Shown here piece after piece: positions 8,039 through 15,835 of a DNA stretch of 64,000 nt. Under the pieces are notes generated by a model, which was not told the DNA's origin, made no database searches, and worked only from the letters and a program-made list of their open reading frames with translations. The DNA is from Myxococcota bacterium (GTDB lineage: Bacteria; Myxococcota_A; UBA796; UBA2385): the NCBI GenBank assembly GCA_023150805.1, contig JAKLKF010000017.1, positions 1 through 64,000 on the forward strand, read 5' to 3'. Each line of letters opens with the position of its first letter. Position 1 is the first letter of the stretch. Both the position numbers and the translations under genes were made by a program.

Positions 8039-9973
8039 TCAGCGGGCGGTGGTGACCTCGAGGTCGTGCACCCCGTCTCCACCCTCCACGCGGATCCGGT
8101 AGCGCTTGCCGGGGAGCAGGTCGTCGAAGCGCAGCACCGCCTCGGGGCCGACCCCGCTGGCGTGGTGCGAGTCGTCGAAGTCGGTGCTGCCCGACAGGTA
8201 GGCCGACACCACCACGCCGGGCGGCGCGGGCACGAGGACCTCGACCGCGGTGCGCTCGGCGCGCGCCGCCGGCGGCGGCAGGGACACCAGGGAGGAGGCC
8301 GTGCCGGTGTCGCCCTCGTCGGCGTTGGTGACGTCGATGTAGACCTTGCCCGACACGTCCTCCAGCTCCCCGTCGTGCGAGCGGACCCGCGAGCCCTCGA
8401 CGTGCAGCCCGACCTTCCACGTGCCCGTCTCGGTGGGGACGCCCGCGAGCACGCCGTCGGCGGACAGGGTGAGCCCGTCGGGGAGGGCCGAGTCGGCCGA
8501 CCAGGTGAACGGGGCCGTCCCCCCGAAGGGCGTCAGCTCGATCTCGGTCGCCTCTCCCAAGGTCAGGGGGATGTCCACGCGGCCCAGCGCCACGCCCATG
8601 CGCGGCTCGAGCTGGGCGGCCAGCGAGCTCTTGATCGCCTGGTGGCTGGGCCAGGCGTGCAGGCTCCACCGCTCGTAGGGGTCGAACCAGCGGTCGTACA
8701 GCTCCTCGTCGCCGGTGGCGTACCGGATGTACTTCCACCGGTGCGTGATCAGCCCGGCGAAGGGTGGCACCATCTGGCTCTCGAAGCCCTCGATCAGCAG
8801 GGAGGTCCGCCAGGACGGGTCCTGGCCCGCCAGGATGGGCTCCAGGCTGCGCCCGCCCGTGGTCGCCTCGATCCCCGCCAGGTCCAGGATGGTCGCCGGC
8901 AGGTCGGTGGACACGCTCACCAGCTTGTGGCTGTCGCCGATGTCGCCGCCGGGGGCGCGGACGATGAGCGGCACGAGCACCGACTCCTCCCACGGCAGGC
9001 CCTTGTTGTAGAGCCGGTGCTCGCCCCAGGACATGCCGTTGTCGGAGGTGAAGATGACGACGGTGTCGTCGATCCGCCCGCTCTCCTCCAGGTGGTCGAG
9101 GATCGCCGAGACCGAGCGGTCGACGGCGAGCAGGCTCTCCAGCGCCCCCTGGTAGAGCGTGTCGTAGGCGGCGATCTCCTCTTCGGTGAGGCGGTCGATC
9201 TCGGCGAAGAACGTGGGCTTGTCCGAGACGTCCACCTCGTCGAAGGCGCCCTCGCGCGAGTAGTAGCCGGCGTAGCGGCCCGCGTCCTCCGCGGCGGGGG
9301 TGGCCGGGTAGTGCGGCGCGTAGTGGTTGAGCCACAGGAAGAAGGGCGCATCCCCCGTCTCGTCGAGGAAGGCCAGCGACTCGTCGGTCAGGTAGTCGGT
9401 CAGGTACTGGGACACCTCGAGCATGGGCTCGGAGGTGGCCGCGCTCTCGCCCGAGGTCCCGATGGCGACCGGGTACTCGTTCCAGTCCTCGTCGACGTCC
9501 GGGCGGACCCAGGTGGTCCAGCCGGGCGGAACGTACCGCCCCCCCGTCTCGTGCAGGTACTTGCCGATCATGCCGGTGCGGTAGCCGGCACCCTGCAGCG
9601 TCAGGGACAGGCTGGAGCTGTCGTCGAAGCGGCCGTTGCCGCCGTTGGGCCCGTAGTTGCCGAGCACGCCCGTGTCCTGGGCCAGGAAGCCGCCCGCGGC
9701 GATGCTGGCCCGCGTCGGGCAGCACATCGGCGTGTTGACGTAGGCGTTGTCGAAGTACAGCCCCTCGTCGACCAGCCGCGCGCGGGTGTGCAGCATCGGC
9801 CAGATCGCGTCCGCGCGCTGGTCGTCGGTCATGATCAGCACGACGCTGAGGCCCTCGGCGTCCCCCGAGGAGAAGCCCTGGGGCCGGCCCGAGGCGGGCT
9901 GCAGCGCCGAGGGTCCCGGCGCCCGACAGGCGGAGAGCAGCGCGATCATCGCGGCCAGGGCGCTCACGGTCAT
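8039..9973 (-). CDS. Secreted sulfatase lipoprotein with Ig-like C-terminal domain
   Basis: 644 aa. The lipobox is ALLSAC (Cys16). The alkaline-phosphatase-superfamily sulfatase core spans about 42-430. It has metal-binding D50/D51 (IMTDDQR), the modification motif C84-C-P-T-R with Cys84 as the residue turned into formylglycine, LWLNHYAPHYP, and the IFTSDNG metal site. A Put_Ig-like domain follows (about 440-500, PDGLTLSADGVLAGVPTETG) and then a further beta domain. Family members hydrolyse sulfate esters, often of polysaccharides. Cys-type maturation needs a formylglycine-generating enzyme; none is in this window. The start codon has a GGGAGGTG ribosome site. The divergent neighbour is the metallophosphoesterase. 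Confidence 0.88.
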   Translation of the reverse strand: MTVSALAAMIALLSACRAPGPSALQPASGRPQGFSSGDAEGLSVVLIMTDDQRADAIWPMLHTRARLVDEGLYFDNAYVNTPMCCPTRASIAAGGFLAQDTGVLGNYGPNGGNGRFDDSSSLSLTLQGAGYRTGMIGKYLHETGGRYVPPGWTTWVRPDVDEDWNEYPVAIGTSGESAATSEPMLEVSQYLTDYLTDESLAFLDETGDAPFFLWLNHYAPHYPATPAAEDAGRYAGYYSREGAFDEVDVSDKPTFFAEIDRLTEEEIAAYDTLYQGALESLLAVDRSVSAILDHLEESGRIDDTVVIFTSDNGMSWGEHRLYNKGLPWEESVLVPLIVRAPGGDIGDSHKLVSVSTDLPATILDLAGIEATTGGRSLEPILAGQDPSWRTSLLIEGFESQMVPPFAGLITHRWKYIRYATGDEELYDRWFDPYERWSLHAWPSHQAIKSSLAAQLEPRMGVALGRVDIPLTLGEATEIELTPFGGTAPFTWSADSALPDGLTLSADGVLAGVPTETGTWKVGLHVEGSRVRSHDGELEDVSGKVYIDVTNADEGDTGTASSLVSLPPPAARAERTAVEVLVPAPPGVVVSAYLSGSTDFDDSHHASGVGPEAVLRFDDLLPGKRYRIRVEGGDGVHDLEVTTAR

Positions 9974-10118
9974 GGCTGTTCACCTCCCGGTCCTTCGGGC
10001 CCCCTTGGGTCGCCCGCACTTTGCACGCCGTTGACAACATACCGGAGCGAGACCGACCGCACAAGCGGAACCCGCTCATGAACTCCCCAGGTACCTCCTC
10101 ACCACCGGCGGGCATCGC

Positions 10119-10126
10119 GCTACGAT
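10119..10126 (+). promoter_or_regulatory. GCTAYNNT box, putative leaderless promoter
   Basis: GCTACGAT lies six bases before the GTG at 10133, and no Shine-Dalgarno precedes that start. It is one of seven copies in this window at the same spacing; see the finding on leaderless promoters. Confidence 0.5.
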
Positions 10127-10132
10127 GGCGCC

Positions 10133-11098
10133 GTGCACGCGCTCGCCCCCCTCGCCCTGGCCACCCTCCCGCTGCTGTCCTGCGCCTCGCCCGCCCCGGC
10201 GGACGGCACGCCGGGCGCAGGGGACGGCGGCACGCCCTCGACGGACTCCGGCGCACCCGACGCCGGCGCGCCCGTCTTCCAGTTCTCCTACGCCCTGATC
10301 GCCGACCCGCACGTGACCAGCGAAGGCGAGCACCAGGAGCGGCTGCAGCAGGCCGTCGCCTGGGTCGCCGAGCAGGCCGACGACCGCGACATCGAGCTGG
10401 TCTTCGTCCTGGGCGACATCGCGTGGAACGAGGGCTTCGCCCCCGCCGTGGCCGCGCTCGACGCCCTGCCCGTGCCCTGGCTGCCCGTGCTGGGCGACAA
10501 CCCGATCCAGTCGGGCGACGAGGAGGCCTGGCACGACGCCTTCGACCCCGTGCTCCAGGCCCGCGCCGCGGCCCTGCCCGGCTGGTCCCGCGCGCCGACG
10601 CCGGTCGACAACCCGGTGCAGGGCGGCCAGAGCCACCTGCAGAGCTACGCCTTCGACCACCGCGGGCTGCGCTTCGTGGCGCTGGACTGGAACAGCCGCG
10701 AGGTGGGCACGCTGTGGGGCGAGACCCCCGACCTGCACGACTTCTCGGGCGGCACCCTGCCCTTCTTGCGGGCCGAGCTCGACGCCGCCAGCGCGGGCGA
10801 GGGGCTGGCCGAGCGGGTGGTCCTGCTCAGCCACATGCCGATGATCGTGGGCCCCGGCAGCTTCGACCTGGACGAGGGCGCCACCCTGGAGGCCCTGCTG
10901 GGACCCGCCGGCGACCTGGTGGCCGGGAACCACGCCGGCCACCTGCACGGCAACGGCGAGGACGAGTGGGCGGCCTGCGGGATGACCGTGGACACCACCG
11001 ACGCCACCTGGGACGACGTCGTCAGCCTGCGCGTGGTGCAGGTGTGGACCGACGCGGCGCAGGTCCACTCCAGCGACGAGGTGGTGGAGCTGGAGTAG
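10133..11098 (+). CDS. Calcineurin-like metallophosphoesterase lipoprotein
   Basis: 321 aa. GTG start chosen for the immediate signal peptide with lipobox LLSC (Cys17), followed by a GDGG-type linker. Motifs of the superfamily are present in order: D58-x-H60 (IADPH), G94-D95 (LGDIAW), then SHMP and GHLHGN. The block that is normally GNH[DE] reads G121-D122-N123, so a usual metal or phosphate-contact His is replaced. It may act on phosphodiesters or phosphomonoesters at the outer membrane; with the missing residue activity is uncertain. The 158-base gap to the divergent sulfatase holds no other gene. The adenylate cyclase follows after 8 bases. Confidence 0.85.
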   Translation: MHALAPLALATLPLLSCASPAPADGTPGAGDGGTPSTDSGAPDAGAPVFQFSYALIADPHVTSEGEHQERLQQAVAWVAEQADDRDIELVFVLGDIAWNEGFAPAVAALDALPVPWLPVLGDNPIQSGDEEAWHDAFDPVLQARAAALPGWSRAPTPVDNPVQGGQSHLQSYAFDHRGLRFVALDWNSREVGTLWGETPDLHDFSGGTLPFLRAELDAASAGEGLAERVVLLSHMPMIVGPGSFDLDEGATLEALLGPAGDLVAGNHAGHLHGNGEDEWAACGMTVDTTDATWDDVVSLRVVQVWTDAAQVHSSDEVVELE

Positions 11099-11106
11099 GA
11101 GGTCGG

Positions 11107-12300
11107 ATGGAAGGAACCCGCTCCGCCCCCGACGCGCTGCTGCGCTGGTGCGCCCTGGAGGGCTGCGGCTTCGAGGATCCCGGCGGGCTGCTGCCGGCCT
11201 TCGCCGCGGAGGCCGCCGCCCTGGGCGTGCCGCTGGTGCGCCTGAACGCGACCCTGCGCACGCTGCACCCCCTGTTCATCGCCGAGAACTGGCGGTGGAA
11301 GCGTGGCCAGCCCCAGGTCGAGCACAACCGCTTCGCCGTGGGCCAGGTGGCCCACCCCGAGTACCTGGCCAGCCCGGTCCGCCCGCTGCTGGACGGCGAG
11401 CGTGATCGGATCCACCACCGCGTCGTGGCCGGCGCCCCCCACCCCTGGCCCATCCTCGACGAGTACGCCGCCCTGGGCGTCACCGACTACCTGGCCGTCG
11501 CCCTGCGCCCCGTCCACGCGCTGCCGGCCATCATCACGGCGATGACCGACCAGCCCGGGGGCTTCCGCGACGCGCAGCTCGAGGTGCTGGAGACCGGCTT
11601 CCTGGGGCTGCAGGGGCCCTTCGAGCTGTACGTGCAGCGCAGCATCGCGCGCACCATCTGCGAGACGTGGATCGGGCCGCAGACCGGCCCGCGCGTGCTC
11701 GAAGGCCACGTCCGCCGCGGCAGCGTGGGCACCCTGCGCGCCGTCATCGCCTTCTGCGACCTGCGCGGCTTCACGCCCCTGACCGAGCGGCTGGGCGGCC
11801 AGGGCGTCACCGACCTGCTCAACGCCTTCTTCGGCGAGGTGGCCGAGGCGGTGCACGGCCGCGGCGGCGAGATCCTCAAGTTCATGGGCGACGCCGCCCT
11901 GTCGATCTTCCCGCTCGCGGCGGACGAGGCCCCCGCCGAGCGCTGCGCCGCCGCGCTGGAGGCCGCGCGCGAGGCCCTGCGCCGCATCCAGTCCCTGGCG
12001 CTCACCATCGACGGCAGCCCCCTGCCGCCGCTGTCCGCCGGCTTCGCCTTGCACGTGGGCGACGTGACCTACGGCAACATCGGGGCGCCGACCCGCCTGG
12101 ACTTCACCGTCATCGGGCCCGCGGTGAACCAGGCCTCGCGGCTGGAGGGGCTGTGCGGGCGGCTGGGCCAGCCGGTCGTCACCTCGGCCGCCTTCGCCGC
12201 CGCCTGCCCCACACCGCTGGTGCCGCTGGGTCGCTTCGCGCTCAAGGGCATCGCCGGCGAGCAGGAGGTCTTCGGCCTGCCCCCGGCGGGCGCGCCGTGA
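11107..12300 (+). CDS. Class III adenylate cyclase
   Basis: 397 aa. The N-terminal half (1-200) is a soluble regulatory domain similar to that found before some bacterial cyclases (NWRWKRGQPQVEHNRF, PHPWPILDEYAALG). The catalytic domain begins at about 210. Metal Asps are D218 (AFCDLRGFTPLTE) and D262 (KFMGDAAL). The purine-specifying K258 and D332 and the transition-state N341 and R345 (NQASRLE) are all present, so ATP is the expected substrate. No membrane segment. It likely makes cAMP in the cytoplasm. The ATG at 11107 follows a GGTCGGATGG-type site; the frame before it is antisense shadow. Its stop overlaps the next GTG (GTGA, 12297-12300). Confidence 0.9.
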   Translation: MEGTRSAPDALLRWCALEGCGFEDPGGLLPAFAAEAAALGVPLVRLNATLRTLHPLFIAENWRWKRGQPQVEHNRFAVGQVAHPEYLASPVRPLLDGERDRIHHRVVAGAPHPWPILDEYAALGVTDYLAVALRPVHALPAIITAMTDQPGGFRDAQLEVLETGFLGLQGPFELYVQRSIARTICETWIGPQTGPRVLEGHVRRGSVGTLRAVIAFCDLRGFTPLTERLGGQGVTDLLNAFFGEVAEAVHGRGGEILKFMGDAALSIFPLAADEAPAERCAAALEAAREALRRIQSLALTIDGSPLPPLSAGFALHVGDVTYGNIGAPTRLDFTVIGPAVNQASRLEGLCGRLGQPVVTSAAFAAACPTPLVPLGRFALKGIAGEQEVFGLPPAGAP

Positions 12301-13472
12301 TCGCCGCCCTGCTGCTGGCCTGCGCCGAGGCCCCCTCCTCGCCGCCCACACAGGTCGACCTCTCGCCCCTGCCGCTGGCCTGGCCGCTGGACCCGCACCT
12401 CTCCGCCGCGCAGGTGCGCGTGGGCATCGACTGGGACCTCTCCCTGCTGGGTGCCTTGCCCCCCGCCGACGGCGCCCACCTCTCGCTGGTCGCGGAGGAC
12501 GGCTGGCTGGTCGGAGAGCTGGACCTCGCGTCGGCCGGCTTCCCCCCCTCCGCGCACGCCGCCCTGACCGACGCGCTGGCCGAGCTGCGGGACGGCGAGG
12601 AGCTGGCCCGCACCGGCGCCGTCGACCCCGGGCGCCTGTTCATGCTGACCCTGCACGAGCCCTGGCGCTACTACGCCATCACCGGCGCCTGCGGCGGCGT
12701 CTTCGCGTGGCGCGCCCGCCGCCTGGTGGACGCACCGGATCGCTACGACGTGGTCACCTCGCTGCTGGCGACCGGCGACCGGGTGGTGCTCTTGCCACCC
12801 GCGGTCACGCCGGTCGAGGACCTGGCCCTGGCCATGGGCACCGACACCGTCCCCTTCGGCGAGGCGTGGAGCCCCACCGAGTTCGAGGTGGTGGACCTGA
12901 TGGACAACGGCCAGCAGCGCTTCGCCGCCTACGACGCGCAGGGGGAGCTGGTGCCCCACGCCGATCCCCAGGTCGTGCCCGCCGGCCAGCCCGGCCGCTG
13001 CCAGTGGTGCCACGAGGGCAACCTGATGGTCGGCACCCCCGACAACCCCTCGACCGACGCGGCGATCCCCACCGAGGAGTGGGTCGCCCGGATGGCCGCC
13101 TGGCAGGCAGAGCTGGAGGCCTGGCGCGCCGGCATGCCGACCAGCGTCGTCTTCGCGGACCGGGAGAGCCACACCCAGGGCGAGCGGGTCGTGCGCGACT
13201 TCCTGCTGCCGACCGTGGCGCGCGCCGCCGCCGAGTGGGATCTCACGGAGGAGGAGGCGCGGGCCCTGGCGCTGGCCGAGGGCCTGTGGCTGGGGGCCGA
13301 CGAGGAGTGGCCCGAGCGCGGCGAGGTGCTGCTGCGCGAGGAGGTCGACCGGCTGGCCGAGGCGAGGGACGGCGTGGCCCGCGTGCCGGTGCTGGAGGAC
13401 GCGCGCGAGCCGGCCGAGGAGGAGGCCTACCGGGGGCAGGAGTGGGCCGGCTGGCTGCCCTGCGAGGGGTAG
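12297..13472 (+). CDS. Lipoprotein with one c-type haem motif
   Basis: 391 aa. GTG start overlapping the cyclase stop. Short signal with lipobox ALLLAC (Cys9). A single CxxCH motif, C235-QW-C-H239, marks covalent haem attachment in the periplasm or at the outer membrane. The flanking domains (ALHEPWRYYAI, RFAAYDAQGELV) are not a standard cytochrome c fold, and I do not recognise the family; proteins of this type occur in myxobacteria. The C-terminal third is acidic and helical. Coupling to an adenylate cyclase is odd, since one is cytoplasmic and the other exported; the link may simply be cotranscription. Confidence 0.7.
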   Translation: MIAALLLACAEAPSSPPTQVDLSPLPLAWPLDPHLSAAQVRVGIDWDLSLLGALPPADGAHLSLVAEDGWLVGELDLASAGFPPSAHAALTDALAELRDGEELARTGAVDPGRLFMLTLHEPWRYYAITGACGGVFAWRARRLVDAPDRYDVVTSLLATGDRVVLLPPAVTPVEDLALAMGTDTVPFGEAWSPTEFEVVDLMDNGQQRFAAYDAQGELVPHADPQVVPAGQPGRCQWCHEGNLMVGTPDNPSTDAAIPTEEWVARMAAWQAELEAWRAGMPTSVVFADRESHTQGERVVRDFLLPTVARAAAEWDLTEEEARALALAEGLWLGADEEWPERGEVLLREEVDRLAEARDGVARVPVLEDAREPAEEEAYRGQEWAGWLPCEG

Positions 13473-13620
13473 CGCAGCCCATGGCAGGCCAGGGGACCCA
13501 GGCGCCCCGGCGCCCAGGATTCCGGGTCTCCAGGTTTCCAGACCACTCGACACGGATCCTGGATGATCTGGACAAGCGCTGATTTTCAGCGACAGCACAG
13601 AGACGTTCTTCAGCTTTCTT

Positions 13621-13784
13621 CAGGTGCCGGCTGTTATCTGTTGATCCCATTTGCGGCCTCCACCCGCTTGGCGCACTCCGTCGACCCCGAGGGCGGCCGA
13701 CTGCGTGCCGGGAAGGGAGGTGCTGCGGAGCAACTGATGGAAGTTCCAAGATCAATGGGATCAAAGGATAACAGCCGGCACCTG
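13621..13784. repeat. Near-perfect 31-base inverted repeat flanking a 102-base core
   Basis: The arms 13621-13651 and 13754-13784 are reverse complements at 29 of 31 positions. The core (13652-13753) shows no ORF or repeat. Arm length and spacing fit a miniature non-autonomous mobile element, a dispersed palindromic repeat or a structured RNA. No flanking target duplication is obvious. Confidence 0.6.
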
Positions 13785-13930
13785 CCTCACAGCCGGCACC
13801 TGCCTCACGGCACCTGCCTCTGCCTCAGTCGGTACCTCCCTCCCTGCCTCCTGCCTCCCGGCACCTGCCTCCCTCCCCAGCCTCGGCACCTGCCTCCAGC
13901 CGGCACCGGCCTCCCAGCCGGCAGCCGCCT
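13772..13930 (+). repeat. Degenerate CCGGCACCTGCCTC array
   Basis: About eight imperfect copies of a GGCACCTGCCTC-like unit with variable spacers, starting inside the right arm of the inverted repeat. Degeneracy and lack of fixed-length spacers exclude CRISPR. It looks like slippage or amplification of the arm end. Confidence 0.55.
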
Positions 13931-14013
13931 CAGGCTCCCCCGCGCCGCCGATCCGAGGTCCCCGCCGATTAGGAGGCCCCGCCGGCCGCCCCTCGCGGCC
14001 CCGTGGAGGAACG

Positions 14014-14790
14014 ATGCAGAGCAGCGACAGCCCCCGGCCCCCCAAGGGCACCGCGTGGGTGACCGGGGCCACCTCGGGCTTCGGCGAGGCGATCGCGCGC
14101 CGCCTGGTGGCCGACGGCTACCGGGTCGTGATCTCGGGCCGGCGGGCCGACCGCCTGCAGGCCCTGTCCGACGAGCTGGGCGCGGCCGCGCTGCCCATGG
14201 TGCTGGACGTGCGCGACCGGCAGGCCGTGCTCGCCGCGGTGGACGGGCTGCCCGCGGACTTCCGCCCGCTGCGGGTGGTGATCGCCAACGCCGGGCTGGC
14301 GCTGGGCCTGGATCCGGCGGACCGGGCCGACCTGGACGACTGGGACACGATGGTCGACACCAACGTCAAGGGCCTGATGTACACGATCCGCGCGGCCCTG
14401 CCGCAGATGGTGGACGCCGGCGGCGGCCACGTGATCACGATGGGCTCGGTGGCCGGCAGCTACCCCTACCCGGGGGGCAACGCCTATGGCGCCACCAAGG
14501 CCTTCGTCGCCCAGCTCGCGCTGAACCTGCGCGCGGACCTGGTCAGCAAGGGCATCCGGGTGACGGACATCGAGCCCGGCCTGGCGCAGACCGAGTTCTC
14601 GGTGGTGCGCTTCAAGGGCGACGCCGCATCGGCCGGCAAGGTCTACCAGGGCACCGAGCCGCTCTTGCCGGTCGACATCGCCGAGGCCGTGTCCTGGGCC
14701 CTGTCCCAGCCCGCGCGGGTCAACGTCAACCGCATCGAGCTGATGGCCGGCTGCCAGGCCTTCGGCCCCTTCCAGATCGTGCGCTCGTGA
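14014..14790 (+). CDS. ydfG: YdfG-type SDR oxidoreductase (3-hydroxy acid dehydrogenase)
   Basis: 258 aa, very close to YdfG along its whole length. Rossmann motif TGATSGFG (dinucleotide binding), NAGLALGLDPA, catalytic Ser in MGSVAGSYPYPGG and YGATK (Tyr-x-x-x-Lys), then IEPGLAQTEFSVVRFKGD. In E. coli this enzyme reduces malonic semialdehyde and oxidises L-allo-threonine and similar 3-hydroxy acids with NADP. Cytoplasmic. A GGAGG site lies 5 bases before the ATG. The stop overlaps the GTG of the methyltransferase gene (14787-14790), so the two are coupled. The N terminus is about 9 residues longer than E. coli YdfG. Confidence 0.93.
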   Translation: MQSSDSPRPPKGTAWVTGATSGFGEAIARRLVADGYRVVISGRRADRLQALSDELGAAALPMVLDVRDRQAVLAAVDGLPADFRPLRVVIANAGLALGLDPADRADLDDWDTMVDTNVKGLMYTIRAALPQMVDAGGGHVITMGSVAGSYPYPGGNAYGATKAFVAQLALNLRADLVSKGIRVTDIEPGLAQTEFSVVRFKGDAASAGKVYQGTEPLLPVDIAEAVSWALSQPARVNVNRIELMAGCQAFGPFQIVRS

Positions 14791-15467
14791 GCGGCTCCAC
14801 CCTGCCGGCGCCCCCGTCGCTCTCCGACCCGGCCGCCTTCATCCGGGAGCAGACGACCCTGGTCAGCCCGCCCCTGGTGCCCGAGCTGCGCCTGTGGACC
14901 GCCACCGAGATCACGCCCCTGTGGGAGGCCACCGAGCTGCTGATGCAGCGCACGGGCATCGAGCCGCCCTTCTGGGCCTACGCCTGGCCCGGCAGCCAGG
15001 CGCTGGCGCGCTTCCTGCTCGACCAGCCCCAGGTCGTCGCCGGCAAGCGGGTGCTGGACGTCGGCAGCGGCAACGGCCTGGCCGCGCTGGCCGCCGCGCG
15101 GGCCGGGGCGCAGGTCGTCGCCAACGACGTCGACCCGATGTCGCTGGTCGCCGTGGCGCTCAACGCGGAGGAGAACGGCCTCTCGGTGGAGGGGCTGCTG
15201 GCCGACCTGACCGGGGGAGAGGTGCTCGTCGACGCCGACGTCGTGCTGGTGGGCGACCTCTGCTACGACAAGAACATCACCGAGCGGCTGCTGTCCTGGC
15301 TCCGGGGCCGGGTCGCGGCCGGCGCCCGCGTGCTCATCTCCGAGCCCGGCCGCGCCTTCGCCCCCCGCGAGGGGGTGCGCGCGCTTGCCACCTACACCGT
15401 GCCCACCACGATGGAGCTGGAGAGCCGCACCGAGCGCGAGACGGTGATCCTGGAGCTGCTGGGCTAA
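14787..15467 (+). CDS. Class I SAM methyltransferase, EtfB-lysine/protein methyltransferase-like
   Basis: 226 aa. GTG start overlaps the YdfG stop. Motif I is LDVGSGNGLAALAAARAGA, then VVANDVDPMSLVAVALNAEENG, and the post-II motif GDLCYDK, which resembles the D-x-x-Y segment of ETFB lysine methyltransferases and PrmA-like enzymes. A hydrophobic WAYAWPGSQALARF segment precedes motif I, also typical of that group. It would methylate a protein side chain with S-adenosylmethionine; the substrate is not shown. Coupled to a dehydrogenase, so an acyl or electron-transfer link is possible. Not a DNA methyltransferase: there is no NPPY. Confidence 0.8.
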   Translation: MSGSTLPAPPSLSDPAAFIREQTTLVSPPLVPELRLWTATEITPLWEATELLMQRTGIEPPFWAYAWPGSQALARFLLDQPQVVAGKRVLDVGSGNGLAALAAARAGAQVVANDVDPMSLVAVALNAEENGLSVEGLLADLTGGEVLVDADVVLVGDLCYDKNITERLLSWLRGRVAAGARVLISEPGRAFAPREGVRALATYTVPTTMELESRTERETVILELLG

Positions 15468-15496
15468 AGCGGGGGGCCACGCACCCTGGAGGCGCC

Positions 15497-15835
15497 GTGT
15501 CCGATGCCCAGCCCCTGGTCCCGATGCTGATCCGCCTGGTCGACCGGCAGGGCGAGGAGATCGGCACCCAGCAGCACGGCCTGCCGCTCTCGGATCTGCA
15601 GCCGCACACCGGCAGCACCGAGGCGCTGGCCACCTTCGTCAGCGAGACCCTGATGCCGCAGCTCGCCCGCGCCACCGTGACGGCCTTCCTGGACCAGGTG
15701 CCCGAGGAGCACCAGGACGCCGCCTTCGAGGCCATCGGCCAGGTCGTGCTGACCCTGGGCCACGGCACCCCGCACGAGCTGACCTGGACCCTGCAGTTCA
15801 GCGAGGCGGGGCCCCTGGAGCCCGGCGCGGGCTGA
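15497..15835 (+). CDS. Small conserved-looking protein of unknown function
   Basis: 112 aa, GTG start preceded by ctggaggcgcc (ribosome site). No signal peptide and no transmembrane segment. It has a helical middle (ATFVSETLMPQLARATVTAFL) and a beta-rich end (HELTWTLQFSEAG). No recognised family. It is 29 bases after the methyltransferase gene in the same direction, so likely the third gene of that operon. The last 38 bases overlap the 3' end of the convergent membrane-protein gene, so the end of one or both is under unusual coding constraint. Confidence 0.6.
   Translation: MSDAQPLVPMLIRLVDRQGEEIGTQQHGLPLSDLQPHTGSTEALATFVSETLMPQLARATVTAFLDQVPEEHQDAAFEAIGQVVLTLGHGTPHELTWTLQFSEAGPLEPGAG

Larger units (their letters stand above)
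13473..14013. other. Gene-free gap with inverted repeat and repeat array
   Basis: 541 bases with no credible gene. From 5' to 3' it has a G+C-rich hairpin-like patch (about 13500-13515), an unusually A+T-rich stretch (13570-13650, with GCTGATTTTCAGC), a long inverted repeat (arms 13621-13651 and 13754-13784), a degenerate CCGGCACCTGCCTC-type array (about 13772-13930), and the leader of the next gene, which has GGAGGAACG before the ATG. Open frames across it on both strands have low-complexity products and no matches I recognise. Confidence 0.6.

Noticed and set aside
10031..10036. TTGACA as a -35 box in the sulfatase/metallophosphoesterase gap
   Set aside because: No -10-like sequence lies 16-18 bases downstream, and the gene already has a GCTACGAT box near its start.
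13243..13764. Minus-strand frame over the large gap that reads GSTDNSRHLKK
   Set aside because: It runs across the inverted repeat and the 3' end of a real gene; there is no ribosome site and no domain.
13621..13784. Retron msr-msd with a1/a2 inverted repeats
   Set aside because: The 102-base core is small and no reverse transcriptase gene is anywhere in the window.
13772..13930. CRISPR-like repeats
   Set aside because: Units are short and degenerate, spacers vary in length, and there are no cas genes.
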